Origin: Caulobacteraceae bacterium
GTDB lineage: Bacteria; Pseudomonadota; Alphaproteobacteria; Caulobacterales; Caulobacteraceae
NCBI GenBank assembly: GCA_947475465.1
Contig: CANJLK010000021.1
Span: forward strand, 1-51,820
Direction of reading: 5' to 3'
DNA: 51,820 bases
Below, in pieces: positions 41,962 to 51,613 of this stretch (position 1 is the first letter of the stretch; each line of letters opens with the position of its first letter). The notes beneath the pieces are model-generated. The model had not been told where the DNA came from and made no database searches. It worked only from the letters and a program-made list of their open reading frames with translations. The position numbers and the translations under genes are program-made.

Positions 41962-43911
41962 ATGCTGAACCAACTGCCCGCCGGCGCAGGGTTCACCGAG
42001 AACCAGTTCTCAGTCGCAATGGAGCATTCCCCCATTGGAACGGCCTTCGTCTCGCTTGAAGGCTCGTGGCTATGGGCAAACGCCGAGCTTCGGCAACTCC
42101 TAGGCTATTCGCAAGCCGAGTTGTCAGGCATGACCTTCCAGGACGTCACTCATCCAGACGACGTGGCGAGCGACGAGCGACTCGTCGAGCGGGTCGTCGC
42201 GGGCGAGCTTCGCTCCTATTCAATGGAAAAGCGATACATCCGCAAGGACGGGAGCGTGGTGCCGGCTCAGCTCACCGTGGCCCTGGTGCGTGATGATGCC
42301 AGGGGCACGCCGCTCTATTTCATCTCCCAGGTGCAGGACAACACGGCGAAGCTGGCCGCTGGGGCCGAGCGCGCGCAACTGATGGAGCGCGTATCACTCG
42401 CCACCCGCACGGCCCAGGTCGGCATCTGGGACTGGGATCTCTCAAACAACGCGATCACCTGGGACACCGTTATGTTCGAACTCTACGGCGAGCCGCCGTC
42501 GACGAACGTAACGCTCGCGACCTTCGAGGGGTTCGTTCACTCAGACGATAGGGATCGCGTCGTCGAGGAACTGTCGGCGGCTGTGGCGGGCGCTCTGTTT
42601 GACACCCATTTCCGGATCAACCGACGTGATGGCCAGGTCCGGTACATCCGCGCGCTTGCAACGGTGATGCGCAACGGGACCGGTGATCAGGGCCGCATGA
42701 TCGGCACGAACTGGGACGTTTCTGACGCGCGGCGCCTGCAGGAAGAGGCGCTAGCAGCCAGCAAGGTGAAGTCGGAATTCTTGGCCAATATGAGCCATGA
42801 GATCCGCACCCCGCTGACGGCGGTGCTGGGTTACACGAGCCTGCTGGCGGATCGCCACGACCTCGATCCGAAAGCGCAGGAGCAAGTCGAGCGGGTCGCC
42901 GCGGCCGGCCGTGGTCTGTTGGCGATCGTCAACGATGTGCTGGACTTCTCCAAGCTGGAGGCCGGCCTGACGACCATCACGCCCAGTCCGACCGCCGCCA
43001 GGCCGCTGGCGCGCGAAGTGCTGGAGATGTTCGTCTTCCAGGCTGGGACCAAGGCTCTGACCCTGCGGTTCGAGGCAGCCACCGAAATCCCCGAGTTCGT
43101 GACGCTCGACCCGGATCGCCTGCGACAGATTCTCGTCAACCTGGTGGGCAACGGCGTGAAGTTCACCGACCGCGGCTCGGTCACCGTGCGCCTCGCTTAT
43201 GACCCGGCGTCCGAGCGGCTCGGCATCGAGGTGGCCGACACGGGGCCCGGCATTTCGGCGCGGGCGCAGGCCAAGCTGTTCCAGCGCTTCTCGCAGATCG
43301 ACGGGTCGTCGACACGGGTGAAGGGCGGGACGGGCCTGGGGCTGGCCATCTGCATGGGCCTTGCGGAGGCCATGGGTGGATCGATAACGCTCCGCAGTCG
43401 CGTGGGGCGCGGCTCGATCTTCCGCCTGGAATTGCCGGCAACCATCGTCGCCGCGCCGACGATGCGAAACGCGTCGCTCGACGCCCACACCCAGCTTGAG
43501 GGCTTGCGAGTTCTGGTGGTGGACGACAACGCCACCAACCGCGAACTGGTGCGCGCCATACTTGAGCCGATCGGGATCGAAGTCAGCGAAGCATGCGATG
43601 GACAGGCCGGCATCGAAGTCGCTGCCAATCTCCCTGTCGATGTCATCCTAATGGATATGCGGATGCCCGTCCTCGACGGACGCGATGCGGCTGCAGCTAT
43701 CCGGCACGGCGACGGGCCGAACCGCGATGTGCCTATGCTCGCTTTCTCTGCGCAGGATGATGGGCGACTATCGCGGACCAACAGTGGCGACCTGTTCGTT
43801 GGCCGGATATGCAAGCCTCTCGTGCCGGCGGACCTGCTTTCGGGGCTCAGCCAGGCAATGGGTACAGACGATGTCTCCGGCGAAATCGCGGTCGCCTATG
43901 CCGGCCATTGA
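41962..43911 (+). CDS. Hybrid histidine kinase with two PAS domains
   Basis: 649 residues, cytoplasmic, no membrane segments. PAS 1 at about 12-130 (AMEHSPIGTAFVSLEGSWLW, then HPDDVASDERL). PAS 2 at about 140-265 (RTAQVGIWDWDLSNNAITWD, then HSDDRDRVVEEL). HisKA has His279 in [18 protein letters not shown]. HATPase_c shows LVNLVGNGVKFT, VADTGPGIS and GGTGLGLAI. The receiver domain has Asp565 in LMDMRMPVLDG. A response-regulator gene overlaps its 3' end, which suggests a short phosphorelay. The second PAS (W-D-W-D-L) is of the type that may bind a small ligand. Signal unknown. Confidence 0.92.
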   Translation: MLNQLPAGAGFTENQFSVAMEHSPIGTAFVSLEGSWLWANAELRQLLGYSQAELSGMTFQDVTHPDDVASDERLVERVVAGELRSYSMEKRYIRKDGSVVPAQLTVALVRDDARGTPLYFISQVQDNTAKLAAGAERAQLMERVSLATRTAQVGIWDWDLSNNAITWDTVMFELYGEPPSTNVTLATFEGFVHSDDRDRVVEELSAAVAGALFDTHFRINRRDGQVRYIRALATVMRNGTGDQGRMIGTNWDVSDARRLQEEALAASKVKSEFLANMSHEIRTPLTAVLGYTSLLADRHDLDPKAQEQVERVAAAGRGLLAIVNDVLDFSKLEAGLTTITPSPTAARPLAREVLEMFVFQAGTKALTLRFEAATEIPEFVTLDPDRLRQILVNLVGNGVKFTDRGSVTVRLAYDPASERLGIEVADTGPGISARAQAKLFQRFSQIDGSSTRVKGGTGLGLAICMGLAEAMGGSITLRSRVGRGSIFRLELPATIVAAPTMRNASLDAHTQLEGLRVLVVDDNATNRELVRAILEPIGIEVSEACDGQAGIEVAANLPVDVILMDMRMPVLDGRDAAAAIRHGDGPNRDVPMLAFSAQDDGRLSRTNSGDLFVGRICKPLVPADLLSGLSQAMGTDDVSGEIAVAYAGH

Positions 43912-44335
43912 CGCCGGCCGCCGTATTCTCGTTGTCGACGATGACAAGGCGGTCCTTGAGTTGGTCAGCACGCGGCTGACTCTGGCGGGCTACAACGTCT
44001 TCGGCGCGCGCAATGGCCATGAGGGCCTGAGCCGGCTGAGCAGCCTGAGGCCCTCCGCGTTGGTGTTGGACCTCAACATGCCCTCGTTGGACGGCTTCGG
44101 CGTTTTGCAACGGATGGGGATCGAAACAACCGCCCGCATCCCGACGCTAGTGCTCACGGCCAGCCGAGGCTCAGCCGATGTTCAGCGCGCCATCAAGCTC
44201 GGCGCTCGGGATTATCTCACCAAACCGTTCAAGGACAGCAACCTCCTGTTGCGCGTCGCGCGGCTGTTTAGGCGACCTGCCGATCGGCAAAGCCTGGAAC
44301 AAACCCTCAATTCCCTGGATCACATGCTCGATTAG
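43871..44335 (+). CDS. Single-domain response regulator
   Basis: 154 residues from ATG 43871, or 145 from ATG 43898; both overlap the end of the kinase gene in another frame. The receiver is complete: acidic pair RRILVVDDDKAV, phospho-acceptor Asp67 in LVLDLNMPSLDG, Thr in VLTASRG, Lys in YLTKPFKDS. There is no output domain, only a 20-residue C-terminal helix. Such CheY-like partners pass signals by protein contact or serve as phosphate sinks. Confidence 0.88.
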   Translation: MSPAKSRSPMPAIDAGRRILVVDDDKAVLELVSTRLTLAGYNVFGARNGHEGLSRLSSLRPSALVLDLNMPSLDGFGVLQRMGIETTARIPTLVLTASRGSADVQRAIKLGARDYLTKPFKDSNLLLRVARLFRRPADRQSLEQTLNSLDHMLD

Positions 44336-44442
44336 CCGCGACTTGGTTGGCGGCCGACCGACGTCTTCTATCCACCCCTAGCGGACACTGAGACGGGCTG
44401 CTTCCCGTCGCGGCGCCGACATCCGCTCGAAACGCCTCGCCG

Positions 44443-45114
44443 CTACGCCGCCACCGGCTGCGGGGGGTCGGCGACCAGGGTCCCGCCGGGCGGGCCCTTC
44501 AGCAGGGGGGCGTAGTCCGCCCCGGTGTCCAGCCACACCGCTGCGCCCGCGCGGTCGAGAACCACCGGCTGGCGGTTGTGGAAGCCGTGCATGTCGTCGC
44601 CGGGCTGGGTGTCCTGCATGACCATGGTGTAGCTCTCCGTGCGCTCGTCCTCGTGGGTGTGGCTGGCCCACAGGCCGGCGAGGAACAGGGGCGTTCCATC
44701 GGCGCGGGTGATGGCGTGCCTGGTCATCTTGCCCTTGGGGCCCGTCCATTCGCAGATGGCGGTGGCGGGGATCACGCAGCGGCGGGTCCTGAGCGCATCG
44801 CGGAAGCTGGCCTTGGCGTGCATCTCCTCCGAGCGGCAGTTGTTGGTGGGGAACTTCCAGCCCTTGGCCGGGCCCTTGTGGAAGAAGGGCACGATGCCCC
44901 AGCGGCCGACCGCGGGCTCCCACGCCGTCATCGGCGCGCGGGGATCGGCGGGGCGGAAGAAGAGGCCCTGGTACTTGGGATAGACGGTGGCCGCCCACGG
45001 CTGGTTGGCGAGCGTGTCGGGGCCGGCCGACAGGATGAAGTCGACGCCCATGTGGTCGCGGACGATCTCGGCCCACTCGGCGATGTTGGGGTTGTTTGTG
45101 TAGAGGTTGCACAT
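44443..45114 (-). CDS. yedK: SRAP-domain protein (YedK/HMCES family)
   Basis: 223 residues from ATG 45114, so Cys2 (MCNLYTNN) is the exposed catalytic cysteine after Met removal. Other active-site parts: NNCRSEEM (Asn/Arg/Glu), IPATAICEW (Glu122, the usual GYYEW motif changed) and GFHNRQPVVL (His179). These proteins form a stable thiazolidine link with abasic sites in single-stranded DNA. The bacterial family is known as SOS-response-associated. Nearby genes are two small zinc-ribbon or unknown proteins, not DNA repair genes. Confidence 0.92.
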   Translation of the reverse strand: MCNLYTNNPNIAEWAEIVRDHMGVDFILSAGPDTLANQPWAATVYPKYQGLFFRPADPRAPMTAWEPAVGRWGIVPFFHKGPAKGWKFPTNNCRSEEMHAKASFRDALRTRRCVIPATAICEWTGPKGKMTRHAITRADGTPLFLAGLWASHTHEDERTESYTMVMQDTQPGDDMHGFHNRQPVVLDRAGAAVWLDTGADYAPLLKGPPGGTLVADPPQPVAA

Positions 45115-45145
45115 GGGCCGAGCTTGGCGCCGGGCGCTCGCCGGA

Positions 45146-45349
45146 TCAAATGCCGGCGTCGATCCGGTCGCTGCCGCAGGCCCCGCAGCGTAGGCGCTTG
45201 CGGATCGCAAAGGGCGAGGCGTCCGGGCCGAAGGCGCGGAAGGCCTGGGCCTGGGTCCACCGGGCCTGGCGGCCGCAGGCCTCGCAGCGGGCGGTGAGGA
45301 CGTCGTGGGCGCGCATGGTGCGGGCCAGCGTCTGGAACATCATCACCAT
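45146..45349 (-). CDS. Small zinc-ribbon protein
   Basis: 67 residues, with start options at 45349, 45343 and 45340. Two CxxC pairs, ARCEACGRQ and RCGACGSDR, make a zinc ribbon, around a helical insert (WTQAQAFRAFGPDASPFAIR). Ends SDRIDAGI. Its start overlaps the end of the upstream small gene. Probably nucleic-acid or protein binding. Confidence 0.75.
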   Translation of the reverse strand: MVMMFQTLARTMRAHDVLTARCEACGRQARWTQAQAFRAFGPDASPFAIRKRLRCGACGSDRIDAGI

Positions 45350-45555
45350 CGCGGGTCGACCTGGCGAATGAAGGTCCAGCCACCCGGGACCCGGGCCATC
45401 TCGAACCAGGCGGCGGGGCCTTGGAAGGGCGGCACGTCGGCGGCCGCGAACCAGCACCAGCGGCCCCGGCGGCGTCCGGGGCGGATGAAGAAGGCCAGCG
45501 TCTCGCCCTGGTGGCCGGAGAGGCGTTCGACGCGGTTGACGACAGGCGGCGGCAT
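45343..45555 (-). CDS. Small conserved protein
   Basis: 70 residues, MPPPVVNRVERLSGHQGETL, then [20 protein letters not shown] and a Trp-rich end (WFEMARVPGGWTFIRQVDPR). It overlaps the zinc-ribbon gene by a few bases and is probably cotranscribed. Beta-rich; no family named. Confidence 0.6.
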   Translation of the reverse strand: MPPPVVNRVERLSGHQGETLAFFIRPGRRRGRWCWFAAADVPPFQGPAAWFEMARVPGGWTFIRQVDPRW

Positions 45556-45731
45556 GACGAGAACAAAGACAGAACAACTCGTCCTTGGCCAGTGTCGATC
45601 GCGGAGGGTCCACAGGCCAGCGGCGCAGGGATATGGGGGGCTTCCCGCCGCCCACCCGAGGCCGTCGCTTGACGGGTTCGCGGGCTTGATTGCACGATGG
45701 GCGAAGGGCGGGATGACCTCACAAGCCGCCG

Positions 45732-46361
45732 ATGAGGGTGGAGACTATCGAGATGACTGGGAAAACCGCGCCGATCAGAATTTCGCACATCGGCATCCAG
45801 ACCTACGACGTGGCGGGCATCCGCGATTGGTACTGCAAGCTGATGAACGGCTATGTGGTCTTCGAGAACCTGCCGCACTTCTGCACCGTGACCTTCGACG
45901 ACGAGCACCATCGCTTCGCGATCGGCGGGATGCAGGGCGAGCGGGTCGCCAGGGACCTCAAGGCGGTGGGGTATTCCCATTCGGCCTTCACCATGGCCAG
46001 CCTGACCGACATGCTGCTGAATTATGAGCGGGCGCGCGACCTGGGGATCAAGCCCCAGCTGGGCATCCATCACGGCCCGACGGTGTCGCTGTACTATTCC
46101 GATCCCGACGGCAACCGGGTCGAGATTCTGATCGACGTCTTCGAGAGCGGCGACGAGGCCAAGGCCTTCATGCGCGGGCCGGTGTTCGAAAAGACCATGG
46201 GCGTGGGCAGCGAGTTCGAAGCGGAGGACTGGCTGCAGCGCCTGAAGGCGGGCGCCACCGAGGCCGAGCTCCTGTTCTACGACGAGGAGGAGGCGGTGAA
46301 GATCGACACCATCGCCGAACTGCATCGTTCGCGGCAACGCACGAGCCCGCAGCCGAGCTGA
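45732..46361 (+). CDS. VOC (glyoxalase/dioxygenase) family protein
   Basis: 209 residues; ATG 45753 is a possible later start. The vicinal-oxygen-chelate fold appears as ISHIGIQTYDVAGIRDWYCK, then GYSHSAFTM and LYYSDPDGNRVEILID. The metal ligands would be His of SHIGIQT, His of YSHSAF and Glu of NRVEI, as in extradiol ring-cleavage dioxygenases. The last 50 residues extend beyond the usual fold. It heads a run with a phosphotransferase and an LLM oxidoreductase. Confidence 0.85.
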   Translation: MRVETIEMTGKTAPIRISHIGIQTYDVAGIRDWYCKLMNGYVVFENLPHFCTVTFDDEHHRFAIGGMQGERVARDLKAVGYSHSAFTMASLTDMLLNYERARDLGIKPQLGIHHGPTVSLYYSDPDGNRVEILIDVFESGDEAKAFMRGPVFEKTMGVGSEFEAEDWLQRLKAGATEAELLFYDEEEAVKIDTIAELHRSRQRTSPQPS

Positions 46362-46470
46362 TCTCGGCGGGGCGGTCCGGCGCCGCCCCGTCCAACATAA
46401 CAACAAGATCCAAGGGGAGGGGCGCTGTGCGGAACAGACCCTGGCATGACGCCGCAAAGGCGCGCGCGGC

Positions 46471-47604
46471 GTGACGGCGCGGCCGTTGCAGAAGCTCGAC
46501 CGCGAGGCGGCGCGCGAGGTGCTGGGACCGTGGCTGTCGGCGCGGATGCCCCAGGCCAGGGACCTGGCGGTGGTGGGGCTGGCCAACGCCAAGGCCGGCA
46601 ACTCGGCCGAGACCATCCTGTTCGAGGTGAGCTACGTCGAGGACGGGCGGCCCAGGACCCAGGGCCTGGTGCTGCGCCGGCAGTTCGAGGGCACGGACCT
46701 GTTCATGAACGCCGACCTGGCCGACCAGGCCGCGGTGCTGACCGCCATGGGCCGCCAGAAGGGCCCGCCGACGCCCGCGGTGGTGGGAGTCGAGCGCGAC
46801 AGCACGGTCCTGGGGGCGCCCTTCCTGGTGATGGAGAAGGTGGAGGGCCGGGTCGTCCAGCAGGTCCCCAACTACAACAAGGAAGGCTGGCTGGCGGACC
46901 TGCCCGTCGCCGAGCGGGGGGCGGTGTGGCGCAACGCCATCGAGGCGATGGCCAAGCTGCACCTGATCGACTGGCGCCAGGACTTCGCCTTCATGGACGA
47001 TCCGGCGCGCGGGCCGGCGGGCCTGGAGCGCTACTTCAACTATGTGGAGGACTGGTACGCCTGGGCCGCGGCGGGGCGCGAGCAGCCGACGGCCGACAAG
47101 GCGCTGGCGTGGCTGCGGGCCAACAAGCCCAAGGACGAGACCGCCGGGGTGATGTGGGGCGACGCGACGCCGGCCAACATGTTGTTCGCGCCCGACAACA
47201 GCGTGGCGGCCCTGCTGGACTGGGAGATGGCGGGGATCGGGCCGGGGGAGGCCGATCTGGGCTGGTGGATGTTCTTCGACAACCTGTTCACCGAGGGCAT
47301 GGGGCCGGCGACACGGCTGGAGGGCCTGCCCGACCGGTCGGAGATGATCGCGATCTATGAGGCGGCGAGCGGCCGGACCGTGCGCAACATCGACTTCTAC
47401 GAGGTGCTGGCGATGGTCCGGCTGGGGATGATCTATGTGCGCCAGTGCGACCGCCAGGTGGCGTTCGGCACCATCCCGGCGACATCGAAGGCCTTCATGA
47501 ACAACCCCATCCAGGGGATGGTGGCCCGCAGGCTGGGGCTGCCCGTGCCGGAACTCGGCGCCGATTTCGCCGAGATGGTCAGAGTCACCAAGAGGACGGA
47601 CTGA
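46471..47604 (+). CDS. Phosphotransferase family protein (APH/ACAD10-like)
   Basis: 377 residues from GTG 46471. Aminoglycoside-phosphotransferase fold: the N lobe has a NSAETILFEVSY segment and RQFEGTDLFMNADLADQAAV. The catalytic loop reads WGDATPANMLF in place of HGDxxxxN, and the Mg2+-binding DWEMAGIGPGEADLGWWMFF follows. These proteins often sit in acyl-CoA catabolic clusters and act on hydroxyacyl-CoA or similar. Two bases from the LLM gene. Confidence 0.88.
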   Translation: MTARPLQKLDREAAREVLGPWLSARMPQARDLAVVGLANAKAGNSAETILFEVSYVEDGRPRTQGLVLRRQFEGTDLFMNADLADQAAVLTAMGRQKGPPTPAVVGVERDSTVLGAPFLVMEKVEGRVVQQVPNYNKEGWLADLPVAERGAVWRNAIEAMAKLHLIDWRQDFAFMDDPARGPAGLERYFNYVEDWYAWAAAGREQPTADKALAWLRANKPKDETAGVMWGDATPANMLFAPDNSVAALLDWEMAGIGPGEADLGWWMFFDNLFTEGMGPATRLEGLPDRSEMIAIYEAASGRTVRNIDFYEVLAMVRLGMIYVRQCDRQVAFGTIPATSKAFMNNPIQGMVARRLGLPVPELGADFAEMVRVTKRTD

Positions 47605-47605
47605 G

Positions 47606-48664
47606 ATGGCGCCGCGCACCGCGAACCTGTTGGGCAGCTACATCCTGCCCGGTGTCGAGACCAATCCGCTGCCGGGGCTGAAGCAGGCGACGGAAGCCGA
47701 GCGGCTGGGCCTGGGGACGGTGTGGCTGTCGGAGCTGCAGGGCCCGATGAAGGACGCCGGCGCGGTGCTGGGCTTCGTGGGCGCGCTGACCTCGAAGATC
47801 GCCATGGGGACCAGCATCAGCCATTTCGGCACCCGCCATCCGATGGTGCTGGCCTCCTGGGGCCTGACCATGCAGGCCATGACCGGCGGGCGGTTCCGCT
47901 TCGGCTTCGGACGCGGGACGCCGCAACGGTGGAAGGGCTTCGGCCTGCCGATCCCGACCCTGGCCAGCCTGGAGGACCACGCCGGGCTGCTGCGCCGGCT
48001 GTGGGCGCACGAGAAGATCATCGACCACGACGGGCCGGCCGGCCGCTTCCCGAGCCTGGTGTTCGAGGATTTCCCCGACGTCGCGCCGCCGCCCCTGCTG
48101 CTGGCGGCGATCGGGCCCAAGACCGTGGCCCTGGCCGGCAAGGCCTTCGACGGGGTGCTGCTGCATCCCTTCATCACGCCGCAGGGCGTGGCGACGTCGC
48201 GGGCCATCGCCCACGCGGCCGCCGAGCAGGCGGGGCGCGACCCCGCCCAGGTGAAGATCATCGCCCAGGTGGTGATGTCGCCCGACATGACCCAGGCCCA
48301 GATCGACAAGGCGGTGTTTTCCCGGTTCGGCGCCTACATGGCCTTTCCGGGGATCGGCGACCTTATCTCGACGGCCAACGGCTGGGACCCCGCCGAGGTG
48401 GCGAGTTTCCGCCAGGCGGCGGCCGAGGCGGTCGAGGCGAACAAGGCCGCGGGCTCGCCGCTGAAGGGCCGCGACGTGCTGATCGCGCCGGCCCGCCGGC
48501 TGCCGGCCGCGTGGCTGAGCCAGAGCGCGGGGATGGGATCGGGCGCCGACTGCGCGGCCACCCTGCACAGCTATTTCGACGCCGGCGCCGACGAGGTGGT
48601 CTGCCACGGGGTGACGCCGGACGGCCTGGAATCGACGGTGCGGGCCTTCGTGGCGGCGGGCTGA
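47606..48664 (+). CDS. Luciferase-like (LLM) oxidoreductase, probably F420-dependent
   Basis: 352 residues. TIM-barrel LLM marks: EAERLGLGTVWLSELQGP, TSKIAMGTSISHFGTRHPMV, GRFRFGFGRGTPQRWKGFG and LLAAIGPKTVALAGKAFDG. This pattern resembles the F420-linked group often near ACAD10-type kinases. Cofactor (F420 or FMN) is inferred. Last gene of the run; a palindromic repeat follows. Confidence 0.85.
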   Translation: MAPRTANLLGSYILPGVETNPLPGLKQATEAERLGLGTVWLSELQGPMKDAGAVLGFVGALTSKIAMGTSISHFGTRHPMVLASWGLTMQAMTGGRFRFGFGRGTPQRWKGFGLPIPTLASLEDHAGLLRRLWAHEKIIDHDGPAGRFPSLVFEDFPDVAPPPLLLAAIGPKTVALAGKAFDGVLLHPFITPQGVATSRAIAHAAAEQAGRDPAQVKIIAQVVMSPDMTQAQIDKAVFSRFGAYMAFPGIGDLISTANGWDPAEVASFRQAAAEAVEANKAAGSPLKGRDVLIAPARRLPAAWLSQSAGMGSGADCAATLHSYFDAGADEVVCHGVTPDGLESTVRAFVAAG

Positions 48665-48669
48665 GCGCG

Positions 48670-48810
48670 ATCCTCACCCCTCAGGGGGAGGTGGCTGTCG
48701 GAGCGTAGCGACCGACAGTCTGAGGGGGTTCTGTGGGGCCACCTTGTACCCCCTCCGTCGCGTCTCGCTGGCGCGCGCCGCGCCACCTCCCCCTAGGGGG
48801 TGAGGATCTG
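48670..48810. repeat. Long palindromic intergenic repeat, copy 3
   Basis: The outer arms are GATCCTCACCCCTCAGGGGG and GGGGGTGAGGATC with AGGTGG/CCACCT next inside. The core carries GACAGTCTGAGGGGGTTC and CCCCCTCCGTCGCG. It fills the gap between the LLM gene and argS and is the best match to copy 4 at 51436. Confidence 0.8.
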
Positions 48811-48822
48811 GGTCGGGCCGCG

Positions 48823-50598
48823 CTACATCCGCTCCGGGACGGCGATGCCCAGGAGGTCGAGGGCGCGTTCCAGCTGGCGCAGGGCCGCGGTGGCCAGGGC
48901 CAGGCGCGAGGCGCGGACATCGGGCTCGGCCTGCAGGATGGGGCAGGCGGCGTAGAACTTCGAGAAGGCCTGGGCCAGGCGATAGGCGTGTTCGGCGAGC
49001 GCGTTCGGGGCGTAGCGGTCGTAGGCCTCGGCCAGGGCGGCTTCGAAGGCGTCGAGGGTGAGGACAAGCTCGCGTTCGGCGGGCTCGGCGACGGTGATGG
49101 GGCCGGGGGCCGCGTTCTCCTCGGCGGCGCGGCGCAGGACGGATTTCACGCGGACCGCCTGGTAGAGCAGGTAGGGGCCGGTCTTGCCCTCGAAGCTGGT
49201 GAAGCGGTCGAGGTCGAAGACGTAGGAGGTGCCGCGGAAGTTCTGCAGGTCGGCGAACTTGAGCGCGGCGACGGCGACCTTGTTGGCGATGTCCTCGAAC
49301 TCGGCTTCTGCGAAATTCTCGCCCAGCCCCGCCTCGTGCAGCCGCTCGCGGGCCTTGGTCCGGGTCATCTCGATCATGTCGTTGAGCTTCAGGACGCCGC
49401 CCTCGCGGGTCTTGAAGGGCTTGCCGTCGGCGCCGTTCATGGTGCCGAAGCCGACGTGCTCCAGCTGGCCGGGCCGGGCGTAGCCGGCCTGGTAGGCGGC
49501 GCGGAAGACGATCTCGAAGTGGTCGGCCTGGCGCTGGTCGACGCAGTAGATGACCAGCTCGGGGTCGAAGGTGTTCTTCCTGTCGAGGATGGTGGCCAGG
49601 TCGGTCGTGCCGTACATGGCCGAGCCTTCCGAGGAGACCACCAGCAGGGGCGGCAGCTCGCGTTTATCGCCGTCTTGAGTGACGCGGATGATGCGCGCGC
49701 CCTGGTCGTCCACCAGCAGGCCCTTGGCGTCGAGTTCGGCGACCATGGGGCCGATCAGGTCCTCGACGTCGCTCTCGCCCTTCCACAGGTCGAAGTCGAC
49801 GCCCAGCGCATGGAAGTCGCGCTCCAGCGCCACGCGGGTGACATCGCGGAAGCGTTCCCAAAGGGCGTAGTAGCCGGGCTGTTTCGCCTGCAGGGCGGCG
49901 GTGATCTTGCGGGCCCGGTCGCGGTAGGCGGGCTCCTCCTTGCCGCGGGCGGCGGCCAGGGGATAGAGGCGGTCGAGGTCGGCCAGGCTGACGGTGTCGA
50001 AGGGGCCGAGGTCCTCGCCAGTTGCGCCGGCGTTCAGTCGCTCGACCACGGCGGCGGCGGCGAAGTTCTCGTCCATCACCGCGCCGATCAGGAGGCCCAT
50101 CTGGTAGCCCCAGTCGCCGAAGTGGGCGTCGCCCAGCACCTCGTCGCCGCGGAAGCGATAGATGCGCTTCAGGCTCTCGCCGATGATCGAGGCGCGCAGG
50201 TGGCCCACGTGCATGGGCTTGGCGACGTTGGGTCCGCCGTAGTCCACCAGCACCCTGCGCGACGTGGCGACATATTCGCCGCCCAGTCGCGGGTCGGCGG
50301 CGATGGCGTTGGCCCGCGCGGTGAGGGCTGCGTCTGTGAGCCGGAAGTTGATGAAGCCCGGGCCCGCGATCTCCACGGACATGACGGCCGAGGCGCCGGC
50401 CAGCTTGCCCACGATCTCGGCCGCGAGTTCGCGCGGGTTGCGGCCCACGCGCTTGGCGGCGGCGAGCGCGCCGTTGGACTGGAAGTCGGCGAGGTCCGGC
50501 CGGTCGGAGACGGTGACGCGTCCCAGTTCAGGCGGCAGGCCGGCGTCGGCGAAGGCGGTCTCGACCGCCTCGCCGAGCAGGGCTTTGAGGTCGCTCAT
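48823..50598 (-). CDS. argS: Arginyl-tRNA synthetase
   Basis: 591 residues. Class I features: HIGH-type motif [21 protein letters not shown]-terminal domain with [16 protein letters not shown], and the Arg-tRNA D-loop and anticodon domain ([20 protein letters not shown]) at the C terminus. KMSKS is degenerate, as often in ArgRS ([12 protein letters not shown]). Charges tRNA-Arg. Its start overlaps the stop of the secreted-protein gene (ATGA). Confidence 0.97.
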   Translation of the reverse strand: MSDLKALLGEAVETAFADAGLPPELGRVTVSDRPDLADFQSNGALAAAKRVGRNPRELAAEIVGKLAGASAVMSVEIAGPGFINFRLTDAALTARANAIAADPRLGGEYVATSRRVLVDYGGPNVAKPMHVGHLRASIIGESLKRIYRFRGDEVLGDAHFGDWGYQMGLLIGAVMDENFAAAAVVERLNAGATGEDLGPFDTVSLADLDRLYPLAAARGKEEPAYRDRARKITAALQAKQPGYYALWERFRDVTRVALERDFHALGVDFDLWKGESDVEDLIGPMVAELDAKGLLVDDQGARIIRVTQDGDKRELPPLLVVSSEGSAMYGTTDLATILDRKNTFDPELVIYCVDQRQADHFEIVFRAAYQAGYARPGQLEHVGFGTMNGADGKPFKTREGGVLKLNDMIEMTRTKARERLHEAGLGENFAEAEFEDIANKVAVAALKFADLQNFRGTSYVFDLDRFTSFEGKTGPYLLYQAVRVKSVLRRAAEENAAPGPITVAEPAERELVLTLDAFEAALAEAYDRYAPNALAEHAYRLAQAFSKFYAACPILQAEPDVRASRLALATAALRQLERALDLLGIAVPERM

Positions 50599-51296
50599 CG
50601 GCGGTTCGAGGTGTCCCCGGACGCCACGGTGGTCGCCCCCGCATTGACCCGGAAGCGCTTGCCGTCGCGGTTGAAGGCGGCCATCTGCGGGGTGACGTCG
50701 AAGCCCACCAGGACCTCGAAATTGGCCCCCGAGGTGGTGACCGCGCCGCGCGGGATGACGATCTGGGACACCTGGTCGGTCAGGTAGACGCGGTCCTTGC
50801 CTGACGTGAAGGTGACCGGCAGGTCGAAGTCCTGCTTGGCGATCACCTCTCGGTTACGGTCGGTGACGGCGATCCAGTAGTGGTAGGTCTTCGACTGGCC
50901 CTGGGCCAGGGGCCCGCGGCCGAGTTCGAAGAGGATGTCCATGGAGACCGTGATCGGGTCGGCGTCCTTGTACTGGCAGCCGGCCGAGATGCCCTGGATC
51001 TCGCCGGTGTAGACGACATTGGCCGAGGCCTCCTTGCCGTCCTTGAACTCCACGTAGCGGCTGGCGTCGTAGAGCGTCTTCACGAAGGGGCAGGGCCCGG
51101 CGTTGCGCAGCGCCGGGAGCGGCGCCTGGTTGTCGCTCCATTCCTGGTCGCGCTTCTTCTTCTTGGCGGCGTCGGCGTCTTCCTTGCTCTGGTCGTCGCC
51201 GCCGCCGCGGCCGCGGCCGCCGCCCATCTGGGCGTGGGCGGCGAAGGGCGCCGCGACGAGGGCGAAGGTGACGGCGAGGCTGATAAGGCGGCGCAT
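50595..51296 (-). CDS. Secreted/periplasmic protein, unknown
   Basis: 233 residues from ATG 51296. Signal peptide [23 protein letters not shown], then a Gly/Arg and acidic linker ([20 protein letters not shown]), then a folded domain with [39 protein letters not shown] and [20 protein letters not shown]. Two cysteines may pair. A periplasmic beta-rich protein. It is joined by stop-start overlap to argS, an unusual coupling with no obvious logic. In related genomes another envelope gene often accompanies argS. Confidence 0.8.
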   Translation of the reverse strand: MRRLISLAVTFALVAAPFAAHAQMGGGRGRGGGDDQSKEDADAAKKKKRDQEWSDNQAPLPALRNAGPCPFVKTLYDASRYVEFKDGKEASANVVYTGEIQGISAGCQYKDADPITVSMDILFELGRGPLAQGQSKTYHYWIAVTDRNREVIAKQDFDLPVTFTSGKDRVYLTDQVSQIVIPRGAVTTSGANFEVLVGFDVTPQMAAFNRDGKRFRVNAGATTVASGDTSNRR

Positions 51297-51435
51297 TGGG
51301 GCGTCCGTGAACTGGGAGAAGGGCGCGAGACACCGCCCGTGTCGGCCCCTAGTACAGCCTGGAGAATGCGGCGGCAACGCGGCTGGCGGCCACGCCGCGC
51401 CTGAGGGGGAGGATGCGGACGTCCAGGCGCGCCGA

Positions 51436-51571
51436 GATCCTCTCCCCGCAGGGGGAGGTGGCGCGCGGCGCGCAGCGGACGCGCGACGGAGGGGGATCGA
51501 GGGGCCGCGCTTCCCCCTCCGACGGCCCATCGCTGCGCTCGGGCCGCCACCTCCCCCTGAGGGGGAGGATC
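51436..51571. repeat. Long palindromic intergenic repeat, copy 4
   Basis: The outer arms are GATCCTCTCCCCGCAGGGGG and CCCCCTGAGGGGGAGGATC, with GAGGTGGC/GCCACCTC inside. The core again has GACGGAGGGGG and CCCCCTCCGAC. It lies in the 317-base gap between the secreted-protein gene and ispH. No other gene is seen in this gap. Confidence 0.8.
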
Positions 51572-51613
51572 AGGCGGCTGGCGGCGGGGCCCGCGAGCGC
51601 CTAACTTGGCGCG

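Noticed and set aside
46168..48607. Long minus-strand open frames opposite the VOC, phosphotransferase and LLM genes
   Set aside because: His/Arg/Pro/Gly-rich translations typical of the antisense of high-GC genes.
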